Assembly: GCF_002165305.2 (NCBI RefSeq)
Contig: NZ_CP032284.1
Coordinates: forward strand, 1-64,000
Direction: 5' to 3'
Source: Acinetobacter sp. WCHA55
GTDB lineage: Bacteria; Pseudomonadota; Gammaproteobacteria; Pseudomonadales; Moraxellaceae
DNA: 64,000 nucleotides
A program made the position numbers and the translations under genes. Each line of letters opens with the position of its first letter. The first letter of the stretch is position 1. Shown here in pieces: positions 7,744 through 17,400 of this stretch. The notes under the pieces were generated by a model. It was not told where the DNA came from. It made no database searches and saw only the letters and a program-made list of their open reading frames with translations.

Positions 7744-8261
7744 ATTGCTTCCTGGATAATTTTAACGACTTGATCTATAGTTTTAGTAGAAGTATCAATA
7801 ATCATCATATCTTTCATTTTATTAAAATTGCTTGAAACATGTTTAAGATGCACATAATCATGATCTAGTTCATTTACAAAGTTATATTGTGTTTCTCGTA
7901 TCTTTAATCTAGCCAATCTAGTTTTCTCATCTACTGTTAAATAAACCGTAAGATCAGGAATCAATAAGTCATATTTATCCATTATCAATTTAGGTTCAAT
8001 ATAATTACCTTGATAAGCAATTGTTGAATGGATATATCTATCGCAAATAATTGTTTTTTCTTTTAACTCTTCTTTTAGTATAGATTTAAGTTGGATCAGA
8101 TCATCTAAATAATAAGAAAATTTATCTTCACAATCTTTTTCAGCATGTTTCTTAAAATATGGCGTCTGTATAAACTCAGCTCCCATATTTTCTGCTAATT
8201 TTTTTGATATGGTACTTTTACCAACACCATCTATTCCCTCAATCGTAATAAATTTTTTCAT
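7740..8261 (-). CDS. thymidylate-kinase-like P-loop nucleotide kinase
   Basis: A 173-residue protein with the dTMP kinase fold. The P-loop GIDGVGKST is at residues 9-17, the DR(Y/H) motif ICDRYIHSTIAYQG is near residue 78, and a short lid (RLKIRETQ) is near 120. It is shorter than housekeeping dTMP kinase (about 205-215 residues). Its place in a coupled operon with a radical SAM protein suggests a dedicated accessory kinase and not a housekeeping tmk. It probably phosphorylates a (modified) nucleoside monophosphate; the substrate is unknown. Confidence 0.8.
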   Translation of the reverse strand: MKKFITIEGIDGVGKSTISKKLAENMGAEFIQTPYFKKHAEKDCEDKFSYYLDDLIQLKSILKEELKEKTIICDRYIHSTIAYQGNYIEPKLIMDKYDLLIPDLTVYLTVDEKTRLARLKIRETQYNFVNELDHDYVHLKHVSSNFNKMKDMMIIDTSTKTIDQVVKIIQEAI

Positions 8262-8468
8262 AACCCCTCGCTGTACTTTTTACTAAATTTGTATAATTAC
8301 TAATGAATTAAATTGGTTTTAAACTATGCTTGGATGATCTTGATGTGCATATATAGTCATTATTTACTATTAATACTTTACTTAGAATTAATTCTATCTC
8401 ACAGAATAATAAAACGTTTTGACACAAAATCATCCATATATAAAGGATGTGTTTCATCTATATTTATA

Positions 8469-8496
8469 GTGGATAAAAATAATAGTCTTATCCACA
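8469..8496. promoter_or_regulatory. inverted repeat containing a consensus DnaA box
   Basis: Eight-base arms GTGGATAA and TTATCCAC (8469-8476 and 8488-8495) surround an 11-bp spacer. The right arm extends to TTATCCACA, the perfect DnaA-box consensus. It lies in the 270-bp gap (8262-8531) between the five-gene operon and the kinase trio, where no gene is supported. It may be an operator or terminator-like structure for either operon; a replication role is not implied by one site. Confidence 0.4.
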
Positions 8497-8531
8497 ATTG
8501 TGCTTCTAAATTTGACACGGTATTTCAAGAA

Positions 8532-9113
8532 TTAAACTCGCAAGATAAAAGGCAAGCCATTACCCAAAATTTGCCCATGTGTATCGATACGCCATTCATT
8601 GGTTACCGTTAACACTCGTGTTTCAATGCTTGGGTCATAAAAATTAGTAAAATAATGAAAACGTTGATTCGTAGATCCAACCCAATTACGCACGTTTTCA
8701 GTCAAAGCATGTTGATATTCTCCATCCACCAAAACATCTGTGGCATTAAGCAATTGTGATGCCCCTTTAAAGCGATCATCATCCAATTCTTCCAGCTGAT
8801 AACCACTAAACACCATTACTGATAAACCCATTTTTCGGCATGCTTGTGCTACATCAGCCAAACCTTCTGCCTGCAAAAATGGTTCTCCTCCCAGTAAAGT
8901 CACCCCCTCAATGCCATACTGTTGTCGATTTTGGGCAATCTGTTCAATAACCATATGTGAATCACACACATCAGCTGGTTGAATTTTTAAAAATTTCCCA
9001 TTACAACACCCAACACAACGTTTTAAACAACCCTGCACCCAAATGGCAGTACGTAGACCAGGTCCTTCTGCTTGGGTAACATCAATCATTTTTGCTATAT
9101 TCAACCATGCCAT
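8532..9113 (-). CDS. NrdG-like radical SAM activating protein
   Basis: A 193-residue radical SAM protein of the 4Fe-4S single-cluster (NrdG/PFL-activase-like) type. Residues 18-40 give EGPGLRTAIWVQGC then LKRCVGCCN, providing the CX3CX2C ligand set. The SAM-binding strand TLLGGEPFLQ is near residue 72. A class III ribonucleotide reductase gene is absent, so the partner is probably another protein of this operon. It is the last gene of the five-gene unit, 26 bp after the AAA+ gene. The likely reaction is SAM-dependent radical activation of a protein or nucleotide substrate. Confidence 0.85.
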   Translation of the reverse strand: MAWLNIAKMIDVTQAEGPGLRTAIWVQGCLKRCVGCCNGKFLKIQPADVCDSHMVIEQIAQNRQQYGIEGVTLLGGEPFLQAEGLADVAQACRKMGLSVMVFSGYQLEELDDDRFKGASQLLNATDVLVDGEYQHALTENVRNWVGSTNQRFHYFTNFYDPSIETRVLTVTNEWRIDTHGQILGNGLPFILRV

Positions 9114-9139
9114 ATGCTGATCCTTATTTATTGCTTTTC

Positions 9140-10993
9140 TTACACAATATTAAAATCAAAAACCTTACCCGCCTGAATTACCTCAATACTCCGGTTTTTC
9201 AATTGTTCAGGATATTGTACTTCGGCAAATAAGAAATCTGCCAATGGATCAAATAAATGCTTAGTCAGAACATTGAGGACACCACGCCCGCCATGTTGTT
9301 TATTGACTTGATTAATCAAGGTTTGCAAGGCTTTATCTTCATCTTCAAAACGAAATGACTGAATTTGCCATTTGTCTTTTAAACGCTGTTCAAGGGGTTG
9401 TAATTTGGAACGCGCGATATTTTTTAAAATTTCATCATTGTCCATAAAATTAAACGGAATAATATTGGCTTCACCAATACGCCCCAATAATTCAGGGCGT
9501 TTTAACTCAGTTTTAAAATGATGTTGTACCGCAGATTGAAATTGTGCTGAGACTTGTTCAGGAGTACTTGGTTCAATCTCGCTTGCGCCAATATTTGAGG
9601 TAAATACAATAAAAGTATCCGCAAAAGAAATGGTTTCACCTTTACCATCAGTTAAACGGCCATCTTCCAAAATTTGTAAAAATTTATCCAAAATACGCGG
9701 GTGCGCCTTTTCAATTTCATCAAATAACAATAAAGAAAATGGACGATTTTTCACAGCGTTGGTGAGTTGTCCACCTTGTTCATAACCGACATAACCAGGA
9801 GGAGCACCCACTAAACGTTGATCAGCATGTTCATGGTTAAATTCGGACATATCAAAACGGATGCAGGCATCTTCATCACCAAATAAAAATTGTGCTAAAG
9901 ACTTTGCTAATTCGGTTTTACCCACCCCTGTTGGTCCCACAAAGAACAAAGCACCTTTAGGAGTTCGAGCTTTGGCTGAATGCTGTAAACCTGATAAGCC
10001 TGTATAAGCTCGGATTAGAATTTTATTGACTGCCTCAATGGCTTGATCCTGACCTTTCACCCGCAGTTTAAGAGTCTCTTTTGTGCCTTTTAACTTGCTA
10101 TGATTTAACTGCTCCCAGGGAGATTGACGCTTGCCAAAACGATATAAAGACACCAAGTTTTGTAAGTTTAATGTTTCTTGTTGCTGACGTGATAAACGTG
10201 CCAAATGATAGATATCTCGAACGGTAAAACCATCGGTCAGCGTAACAAAATCAGTCATGGCTTGTGATTGTGGCAATAGATCTTCTTGTACTTGAAACGC
10301 CATTTTTAATGCTGAAATCGCACGTTCACGTTCATGTAAATTAGGTAAGTCAATATTAATTTCCGCAAATAATGGATTATTTAAATATAAGCTTGGTGGT
10401 AGGTTACTTAATCCTGAGCATAAAAATACTAATAAACTTTGCGGTTTATCAATTTCATTTGCACTTAAATTGACTTGAGCATCACGGATACTTTTAGAAA
10501 TTTGTTGTAACCATGCACGCTCGGCATCACTTAAACTGTTAATTTGACCAAACATATAGTTGGACCAATCCACCACAAAAGCGACACGTTGCTGAGATTC
10601 AAACATCACCTTTTGTGCAACTGCAAAAAAGTCTTTCGGTGTGAGTTCTGTTTGACCTACATTGCTATTGCTTACCTGAGTTGAAGAATTATCTGCTTCA
10701 CCCATGTCATAATCATCAGCCTCATCAAATACTGACGACTGAAAACCTGTCGCCTGTAAATCATTCCATTGTTGTGTTGTTACACCTGAAATCCCACCCA
10801 CGCGTGAATAAAACACCACATGCTGAAAGCCTTTTGCTTTTAGGCTATCACTAATGATTTGATTAATCGGCTGTAATTGCCCATTTTTAGCGAAGGCGAG
10901 ATCAATAATATTACCCGATACCACCAATGCACGGCGTAACATGCTTTGACGCTCAAAATTTTCTAACCATGTTTGAATATGTTGTGTAGACAT
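9140..10993 (-). CDS. ClpB/ClpA-like AAA+ ATPase with degenerate N-terminal module
   Basis: A 617-residue protein. Residues 320-600 form a Clp-type (HSP100 D2) AAA+ domain: Walker A GPTGVGKTEL near 351, pore-loop GYVGYEQGG, Walker B LLLFDEIEKAHP near 419, sensor-1 FTSNIG. Residues 1-300 look like a second P-loop-type fold with a Walker-B-like FVVDWSNY but no Walker A, so this half probably does not hydrolyse ATP. No ClpP-binding loop is evident. It presumably remodels or unfolds a partner within this operon. The gene lies 61 bp after the coiled-coil gene. Confidence 0.85.
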   Translation of the reverse strand: MSTQHIQTWLENFERQSMLRRALVVSGNIIDLAFAKNGQLQPINQIISDSLKAKGFQHVVFYSRVGGISGVTTQQWNDLQATGFQSSVFDEADDYDMGEADNSSTQVSNSNVGQTELTPKDFFAVAQKVMFESQQRVAFVVDWSNYMFGQINSLSDAERAWLQQISKSIRDAQVNLSANEIDKPQSLLVFLCSGLSNLPPSLYLNNPLFAEINIDLPNLHERERAISALKMAFQVQEDLLPQSQAMTDFVTLTDGFTVRDIYHLARLSRQQQETLNLQNLVSLYRFGKRQSPWEQLNHSKLKGTKETLKLRVKGQDQAIEAVNKILIRAYTGLSGLQHSAKARTPKGALFFVGPTGVGKTELAKSLAQFLFGDEDACIRFDMSEFNHEHADQRLVGAPPGYVGYEQGGQLTNAVKNRPFSLLLFDEIEKAHPRILDKFLQILEDGRLTDGKGETISFADTFIVFTSNIGASEIEPSTPEQVSAQFQSAVQHHFKTELKRPELLGRIGEANIIPFNFMDNDEILKNIARSKLQPLEQRLKDKWQIQSFRFEDEDKALQTLINQVNKQHGGRGVLNVLTKHLFDPLADFLFAEVQYPEQLKNRSIEVIQAGKVFDFNIV

Positions 10994-11054
10994 TTTTATC
11001 CTATTGTTTGCATAAGTGACGATGAATTCATCTATCTAAAGTGTGTGATCAACT

Positions 11055-12170
11055 TTAACCACGTTGATGTTGATGAGGGGCTAAAGGTTTCATTTCTGCA
11101 CTTTCATCATCAGGGTTTGACCAAATCACACGTTCATCACTAAGTTCTACGCCATAGACTTCCGATAGTCGTGGCAAGACTTTTTGCATATCTTCTTTAC
11201 AGGTTTGACCACGATAATTATCAAACTCGTAACGGACTTTACCATCTAACTCAATTTTAAATTTTGCCTGATTGCCAGATGGGCGTTGTGCTTGAATAAT
11301 CACAATGTCCTGATCCTTTTCTTTCACTCGCTTTGGTTTTAATACGCTAAATCCTGCATTTTGTAAGGACTGATAAACTGCTTTTACCATTTCACGACGA
11401 ATACTTTCATCTTCTAAGGCTTGATCTGTTTTTTGCGCCATGCTTTTCACTTGATCAAAACTGACAGCAGGATCATCCATAAGCTTTACTAAATCTGTTT
11501 GCAACTGTTGAGTTTCAGCAAGAGGTAGTTGTCCCTCTTGAACATCATCAGCGAGTTGCTGTAATAAGGTTTGTGTTGCTACCTGTTCAATTTTTTGCTG
11601 TTGGCTTTCTCTTTGCTGTTTTGCTAGTTGTTCATAATGTTGTTGAATTTTGTCCATCTCTTGATTTATTTGTTCAATACTATAATGACTTCCATCAGAA
11701 AAAATCTTTTCGCGTAAGGCACTTAACTCATTTAAAGCCAAATTACGAGCAAGTTTATTACTCCATTTTTGCCAATTGCGTTGCCATGCTTGTTCTAATT
11801 CAGCATTTTCTTGTCGACGTTTTTCTACCAGCTGACGTTGTTTTTCTAAGGCTTCAAGGCGCTGGTTTTCAATTTCAATCTGCTGGTTGTCACGTGCAAG
11901 AGCCCTTAAGCCATAGATACGTTGTCCGATGCTTAGACTAAACTCACGTGCAGCAAAAGCATCGGTTCTCAATAAATTTTGCATTTGAGTAAGTTGTTTT
12001 TTTATTTGCGTAACTTCAACTTCTACATAGGCAGTTAAACCTTGTTCATCTAGCTGATTTAACGTGTTTTGATAACGCTCAAGATATTGTGTAGTTGTTT
12101 CACGTACTCGTGCCTGAGCAATTTCACGTTCACGTTGTAGGCGGTAACGTCGTTCATGGATTGCGCTCAT
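11055..12170 (-). CDS. coiled-coil protein of unknown function
   Basis: A 371-residue protein. Residues 1-260 are rich in Glu, Gln and Arg and predicted to form long coiled coils. Residues 265-350 appear to be a small alpha/beta domain: AVYQSLQNAGFSVLKPKR, KFKIELDGKVRYEFDNYRGQTC. I do not recognise the family. It sits third in the five-gene operon between the PIN protein and the ClpB-like ATPase. That suggests a scaffold or adaptor. There is no signal peptide or membrane segment. Confidence 0.7.
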   Translation of the reverse strand: MSAIHERRYRLQREREIAQARVRETTTQYLERYQNTLNQLDEQGLTAYVEVEVTQIKKQLTQMQNLLRTDAFAAREFSLSIGQRIYGLRALARDNQQIEIENQRLEALEKQRQLVEKRRQENAELEQAWQRNWQKWSNKLARNLALNELSALREKIFSDGSHYSIEQINQEMDKIQQHYEQLAKQQRESQQQKIEQVATQTLLQQLADDVQEGQLPLAETQQLQTDLVKLMDDPAVSFDQVKSMAQKTDQALEDESIRREMVKAVYQSLQNAGFSVLKPKRVKEKDQDIVIIQAQRPSGNQAKFKIELDGKVRYEFDNYRGQTCKEDMQKVLPRLSEVYGVELSDERVIWSNPDDESAEMKPLAPHQHQRG

Positions 12171-12206
12171 ATTAAAATCCTATTTAAAAATCTTTAATGA
12201 TGTAAA

Positions 12207-14369
12207 TTATTGATGTTCTTTAATTAACTTAGACTTAGGCTGATATTCGGATGTAGTGCGAATATTGACTGCTTTTGCCAAATTTCCCATGTTTTTATCT
12301 AAACTAAAAAGTTCACTACTGTTAAATCGATAAAATAAAGCCACTGAAAGGATTTGTTCATCCGCGGTCATTTCTTGTGCTGTTTTGCTTTTTGCAATGA
12401 TAGTTACAAACTCATCGTGAGTCGGTTCAATATGTTCTGATGTTAAATGCTCAATAGCACGAATCGCACGTCTTGCTTGCTGTGCTTGCTCGCTAAAGTT
12501 ATCCCCGTCTTGTCCCTTTTTAAGGCCGTCTAGTTCATGTAAGACAACTTGCGGAATCACCACAAAATAATCTCGTTCTAAATTAGTCAGATCATCACTA
12601 TGACGCATCAAATAGCTAGTATCTAATACAGCAATAGGCTTAGCATCTGTGCGTAAAGGTGCAAATCTTTGTGCTATCCCTTGTTTTAATACCACTAAAT
12701 GTCGTTGTTGCTTTTGTAGCCTTTCGCAAAGATTCAAAATTTCAGTATGCTTTAGTTGTAGGTTCTCATAACAATCTAGCCAATCGTCGATTAAAGCTAG
12801 GGCCTTTATATTTACCTTACTTAAAGAGCTGGAATTAATCTGCTGATTTGGATTAAGCACATCAGGATTAATCTGACTTTTTAATGACTTTTGTATCTGT
12901 ACAATATTGACAAAGTCTTGATCGAGCGTTGTTCCAGCTTTTTGACCTTTGTCAAAAGCATCATCAAGTAATTTTGCAAAAAAGAGAGGTTCTGCCCATT
13001 GTGGTGCAAGTTCTAAATGTGAAAAGGTACTACGAAAATCCTTTAATTCATTAAAATTTGCAATCTGTTGAATTTTGTCTAACCATGCACTAGCACGTAA
13101 ACCGGTATTATTCAATTTTTTCATGGCTTCATGCAAATTCATGGTTTCTTTCATAGTTAAATTTGGTGCCTGTTGAATCACTTCATGTTCTGATAAAAAG
13201 TAACGTGAAAATGCTAAGACGTCTAAAGTGTTAGTAGTATTCCAATGCATCACTTCATTTTTAATTGTTGACCACACTTGCTCATCACGAAGTTTAATTT
13301 TCAAAGCCACTAAACGTGGTTGTTTGGCATAAAAGATATGGGTATTACCTTTTAATACGATTGTCGCTGTTTGATCTTTATATAGGTACAATGCCTGAAA
13401 GCCTTGTGGTAAAGCCGTAGTGAATGGCAAAGTTAGTGTTTTACCTTGTAATTTCGCTAATTTTGCTTTTTCCGACAAAACGATTTCTGGTTTATTACTG
13501 ACTTGGTTTGGGCTTTTTTCAGCATAAACCTGAATCAATGCATTCTCATCGAGTAAAGTATTTTCTACCAGCGTCACATCTAATACTGATGACCATTCAA
13601 AAGTGGGTAAATCATTGTCTATCTGTTGGAACGTTGGGGCTAAAAGATGCTCCCACAGCACTTCATGCTTAGTTTGCTCAAGCCACATACTAAATATTTG
13701 CTGTACTTCCGAATTTCCTTTAGCATCAAATCCAAGATGACCTTGCATAGTAAGCGCAATACGCATTGGTAAGCGATGTGCTACTGTCTTAGCCACTAAA
13801 CTATTAACGTCACTGATATTAGTATTCGGCTTTTTCCATTCAAATTGTTTCTCACTTGCCTGGTTAAGCATGTCACGGATCATTTGATCAATATGCGATA
13901 TATTTGCTTCAAAAAGCGTTTGAGGCATTACATAAGGTGCTTGGGTATCATACGGTTTTAATTTATAGTCTTTATCACTAATAAACTGATTTATTAATGG
14001 ATGAAATATGCTTTTTAATTCAGCATTTTTATTCTCACTTGGCATTTCATTTTTGTGATATAAATCTTTTCCTAGTGTCGTCACTGTCAGATCTTTAACA
14101 TGTATGGCTGTTAAATCAGTATCACAACGTTCTAGCATTTCATTATCAATCAAACTGTAAAGTGCTTTTTGCACTAAAAATGCTTCAATTTTAAATTTTT
14201 CACATACTTGGCTTAAACTATATTGCCCAAGCATGGTTTTGTATTTCACCGCTAAGTTTAAGAGTAACCCTTCAAAAACACTCGGTTGGCGTATCGCTTG
14301 ATAACTTACACGCGATTCCATCTGATACACAGGTAGGCTCACTTCAAAACTTTTAAGCAATTTCAACAT
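12207..14369 (-). CDS. PIN-domain protein, probable RNase/nuclease effector
   Basis: A 720-residue protein. The last 140 residues are a PIN domain of the PhoH2/YlaK-like type: AVLDTSYLM (Asp near 583), VVLHELDGLK (Glu near 612), TADEQILSVA (Asp near 670) and FSLDKNMGNLAK (Asp near 691). These four acidic residues form a complete metal-binding quartet, so it is probably catalytic. Residues 1-120 contain winged-helix-like segments and the middle 440 residues are unrecognised. Second gene of the operon, 57 bp after the helicase. PIN proteins usually cut single-stranded RNA; the target here is unknown. Confidence 0.8.
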   Translation of the reverse strand: MLKLLKSFEVSLPVYQMESRVSYQAIRQPSVFEGLLLNLAVKYKTMLGQYSLSQVCEKFKIEAFLVQKALYSLIDNEMLERCDTDLTAIHVKDLTVTTLGKDLYHKNEMPSENKNAELKSIFHPLINQFISDKDYKLKPYDTQAPYVMPQTLFEANISHIDQMIRDMLNQASEKQFEWKKPNTNISDVNSLVAKTVAHRLPMRIALTMQGHLGFDAKGNSEVQQIFSMWLEQTKHEVLWEHLLAPTFQQIDNDLPTFEWSSVLDVTLVENTLLDENALIQVYAEKSPNQVSNKPEIVLSEKAKLAKLQGKTLTLPFTTALPQGFQALYLYKDQTATIVLKGNTHIFYAKQPRLVALKIKLRDEQVWSTIKNEVMHWNTTNTLDVLAFSRYFLSEHEVIQQAPNLTMKETMNLHEAMKKLNNTGLRASAWLDKIQQIANFNELKDFRSTFSHLELAPQWAEPLFFAKLLDDAFDKGQKAGTTLDQDFVNIVQIQKSLKSQINPDVLNPNQQINSSSLSKVNIKALALIDDWLDCYENLQLKHTEILNLCERLQKQQRHLVVLKQGIAQRFAPLRTDAKPIAVLDTSYLMRHSDDLTNLERDYFVVIPQVVLHELDGLKKGQDGDNFSEQAQQARRAIRAIEHLTSEHIEPTHDEFVTIIAKSKTAQEMTADEQILSVALFYRFNSSELFSLDKNMGNLAKAVNIRTTSEYQPKSKLIKEHQ

Positions 14370-14426
14370 AATTATTCTCTATAAAATTTAGTTCAAATAG
14401 TCATAACGTCTAAATAAAAGTATGAC

Positions 14427-17400
14427 TTAAGCCACCTGTGGTTTTGAAATTTCACAAGCCTGTATAAATTCCCTTGCTGTACAGACCTGTCCTTCACGAT
14501 CCAAACGATTAAAGATGTCCTGATAAATTTTACGTTTGCTCGTGCCAGGTTTATCCATATTCGGTAAATTCACATCACGTAACTCCAACATATTACGTGC
14601 ACCAAATACCATTAATAAGTTTTGTGCACGTGACATTGCGACATTAATAAATTCAAAACGGGCGATATTGGCACGAGATGAGCGTCTGTATTCTTTTGGC
14701 TTACCATCATTACGCACTAGACTTATTAAAATGATAGGTTTTTCTTTACCTTGGTAACGGATGACCGTGTTAATTTCGACATGAATGGCATCAAAATCTA
14801 ATTTGCCACCATTGGCTTTACGAATTTCATCTCGAATAGTTCGGCACTGCGATTGGTAAAAAGACACCACACCAACTTTTTGCTTATTCTTACTGTGATA
14901 ACCTTGTTGTTTCATTTGTAGATTGATGTTGATTAGAGTTTTAGCAATCAATTTAGCTTCTGTTAAATTGCTACTCTCATCGTCTCTGTAAGACACACCT
15001 TTTTCATCATTTGAAGTGTCCACCCAAAGCAAATGCTTATTAGCATCCACCAAGGTATTAAGCTTTGATTTTAAAACGACTTGATGCTCACGTTGTGCAT
15101 CAGGATTACCACATGTAAGTTGCCCATCATAAAAATAGTTAATCATTTTCATAATGCTAGGATGCATACGAAATTGTGTGGTGAGACGTTCACGTAACAC
15201 ATTAGGTGCTTTTTCAAATAACTCTTTAAATAATGATGCAGTAACTAATTTTTCATAGCGTTTGAAATTGTCTTTTGTGAGTAAATTTGAACGATCTTGA
15301 TTTTCATCTTCTACTTCTACTAAATCTTCAAATGTTTCAGTAGCATCTTGGCCTTCTTGGAACATTGGAGGTAATTGACGATGATCACCCACTAAAATAG
15401 CTTTACGGGCACGCATAAGTGGCATTAACAGCTCAATTGGGGTAGCTTTAGATACCTCATCAATAATCACCACATCAAAGCCATCAATACCTGCATCTTG
15501 TAAGGTACGTGAATTTTCATTACAAGAAATTGCCACTAAATTACAGTTTTGGGTATATTCCTGACTCATTAATTCCCAATCCAATTTTGACTGTTGTGGG
15601 TTATTAAGAGACTGCACCCAGTCTTCAAATAAACCATGCCAATTTTGGTTTTGTGCTTTGCTATCCTGATATTGTTGCTGTAAATACGAAATATGATTTT
15701 GAGTAGATTTAATTGATTCACTTAAACAGGTATTTTGAAAATTTTGTTGCTGTAAATGTTGTTGTTCAGCATGTTGCTGTTTTTGCAATTGAATTTCGGT
15801 CGTTTTGTATTGATCAAGTAGGTTTTGAATTTCACGTTCAATTTGTTTGATCGGTGCATCATCGGGTACATTTATCTCAAATGCTTGCATTTGTGCAGTT
15901 AAGCTTTGGCTTGCTTCTGTAATCTGACCATTAAGACATTGCTCAAATTGTTTAAATTTCTCTAAACGCTCAGCTAATAACATTGCAGTAGATTGTGCAT
16001 TTTTAATATTGAGGAATTGATCTCTATCTTTAAACAATTGGTAACATTCGTGGGTTAAACCACCACTTTGTTGCTTTAATTGATTTACTTCTCGACGTTT
16101 TAGACGCCATAAATTAGAAACTTCTTCGCTATCATCTAGATCCATTTGATTAGCAAGCTGTTCAATTTCTTGTTGTAGTTGTTGAACTTTTAGCTGTGTC
16201 TCGATACTCGTAAGACTACCCTGACCTGCTTGTTGCAAGCGAGTAATATCCTGCTCCATCACCTCAAAGCTACTATGAATATTTTGCCAAACATCTAATA
16301 ATGCCATCAAAATTTGAGCTTGTGATTCTGGATAAAAGCGAAAATCTGCAATTTGAAATGGCAATTTAACTTGGTAGCTGTCTAATTCAAATAGGCGATC
16401 TGCAATATTTTTCATCATGTCCGATAAAACAAGACCTTGAGGTGCAATACTTTGCCCTGATAACAAATCTTGCAACTGTTGTAATTCTACTAGTCGTTGT
16501 TCATGCACTTGATACTCGAGTTGCTGTTGTTGAAAAGCCTTTTGTGCCTGTTGTTGTTGCTGACGCTTTTCAATGCCTTGTTGTTTGATACTTTGACGTT
16601 GTTGTTCAAGCTTTTGTGCATCGAGTTGTAAAAACTCAGCTTGATTTAACCATGTTTTTAACGCATCAATTTGTGCTTCCTGCTGTTGCAATGGCGTTAA
16701 AAAACGTACCTGAATATCATGGCTCAATGCCTCATAATGACGTGCTAAGGCTTGCTCACCTGAAAATAGTTTACCTTCTTCGGTAATTTTATCTCGCCCA
16801 CGCCCTTGTTTTGCTAAACGAACCGCACGTAATGAAGGGTGATTGGTGATACGTGATAGCGCATTATCAATAGCATCATGTGATTGGCTACTAAGCAAAA
16901 TGGTTTTACCCTGTTTTACTAGCTGTAAAATAGCTTCAGCAATAACTGTGGTTTTACCTGTACCTGGAGGGCCTTGAATTAAACATAAGTCTGGTGCAGC
17001 AAGCATTTTTTGCACTGCACGCTTTTGTGCATCATTTAAGTTAGAATTAAACCATTCTTTAATTTCAGGAAGTAAGTTAGGTAATTGTGCTTGCGTAATA
17101 TCAAATAAATAACTTGATAGATATGGTGCATAGCAATTTTCATTTTGCTTTAAATTACGCAGGATCCTATCCTGACGATCTACCAATGACCAATCACCAA
17201 TTAAAGCAAAAGATACGAAACCTGTGCTTGGTACTGTTTCAAGCATTTCTTTAATATCTTCTCTATATTGTAGAATGGCTTCTTCATCAGATTGATCAGC
17301 TACCAAATTGGTGACTTTATTTTTCCAATCTTCTGTGGGTTCAATATTCAACCATGCAAATACAGGTGCTGAAAAAGGTATATCTTTTAAATCTATATGT

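Noticed and set aside
8313..8612. 99-codon plus-strand frame overlapping the radical SAM gene end
   Set aside because: It overlaps the 3' end of a real gene on the other strand, and no domain or ribosome site supports it.
8532..9113. Housekeeping NrdG (anaerobic ribonucleotide reductase activase)
   Set aside because: No nrdD is present and the gene is tightly linked to the AAA+/PIN/helicase set, so a dedicated partner is more likely.
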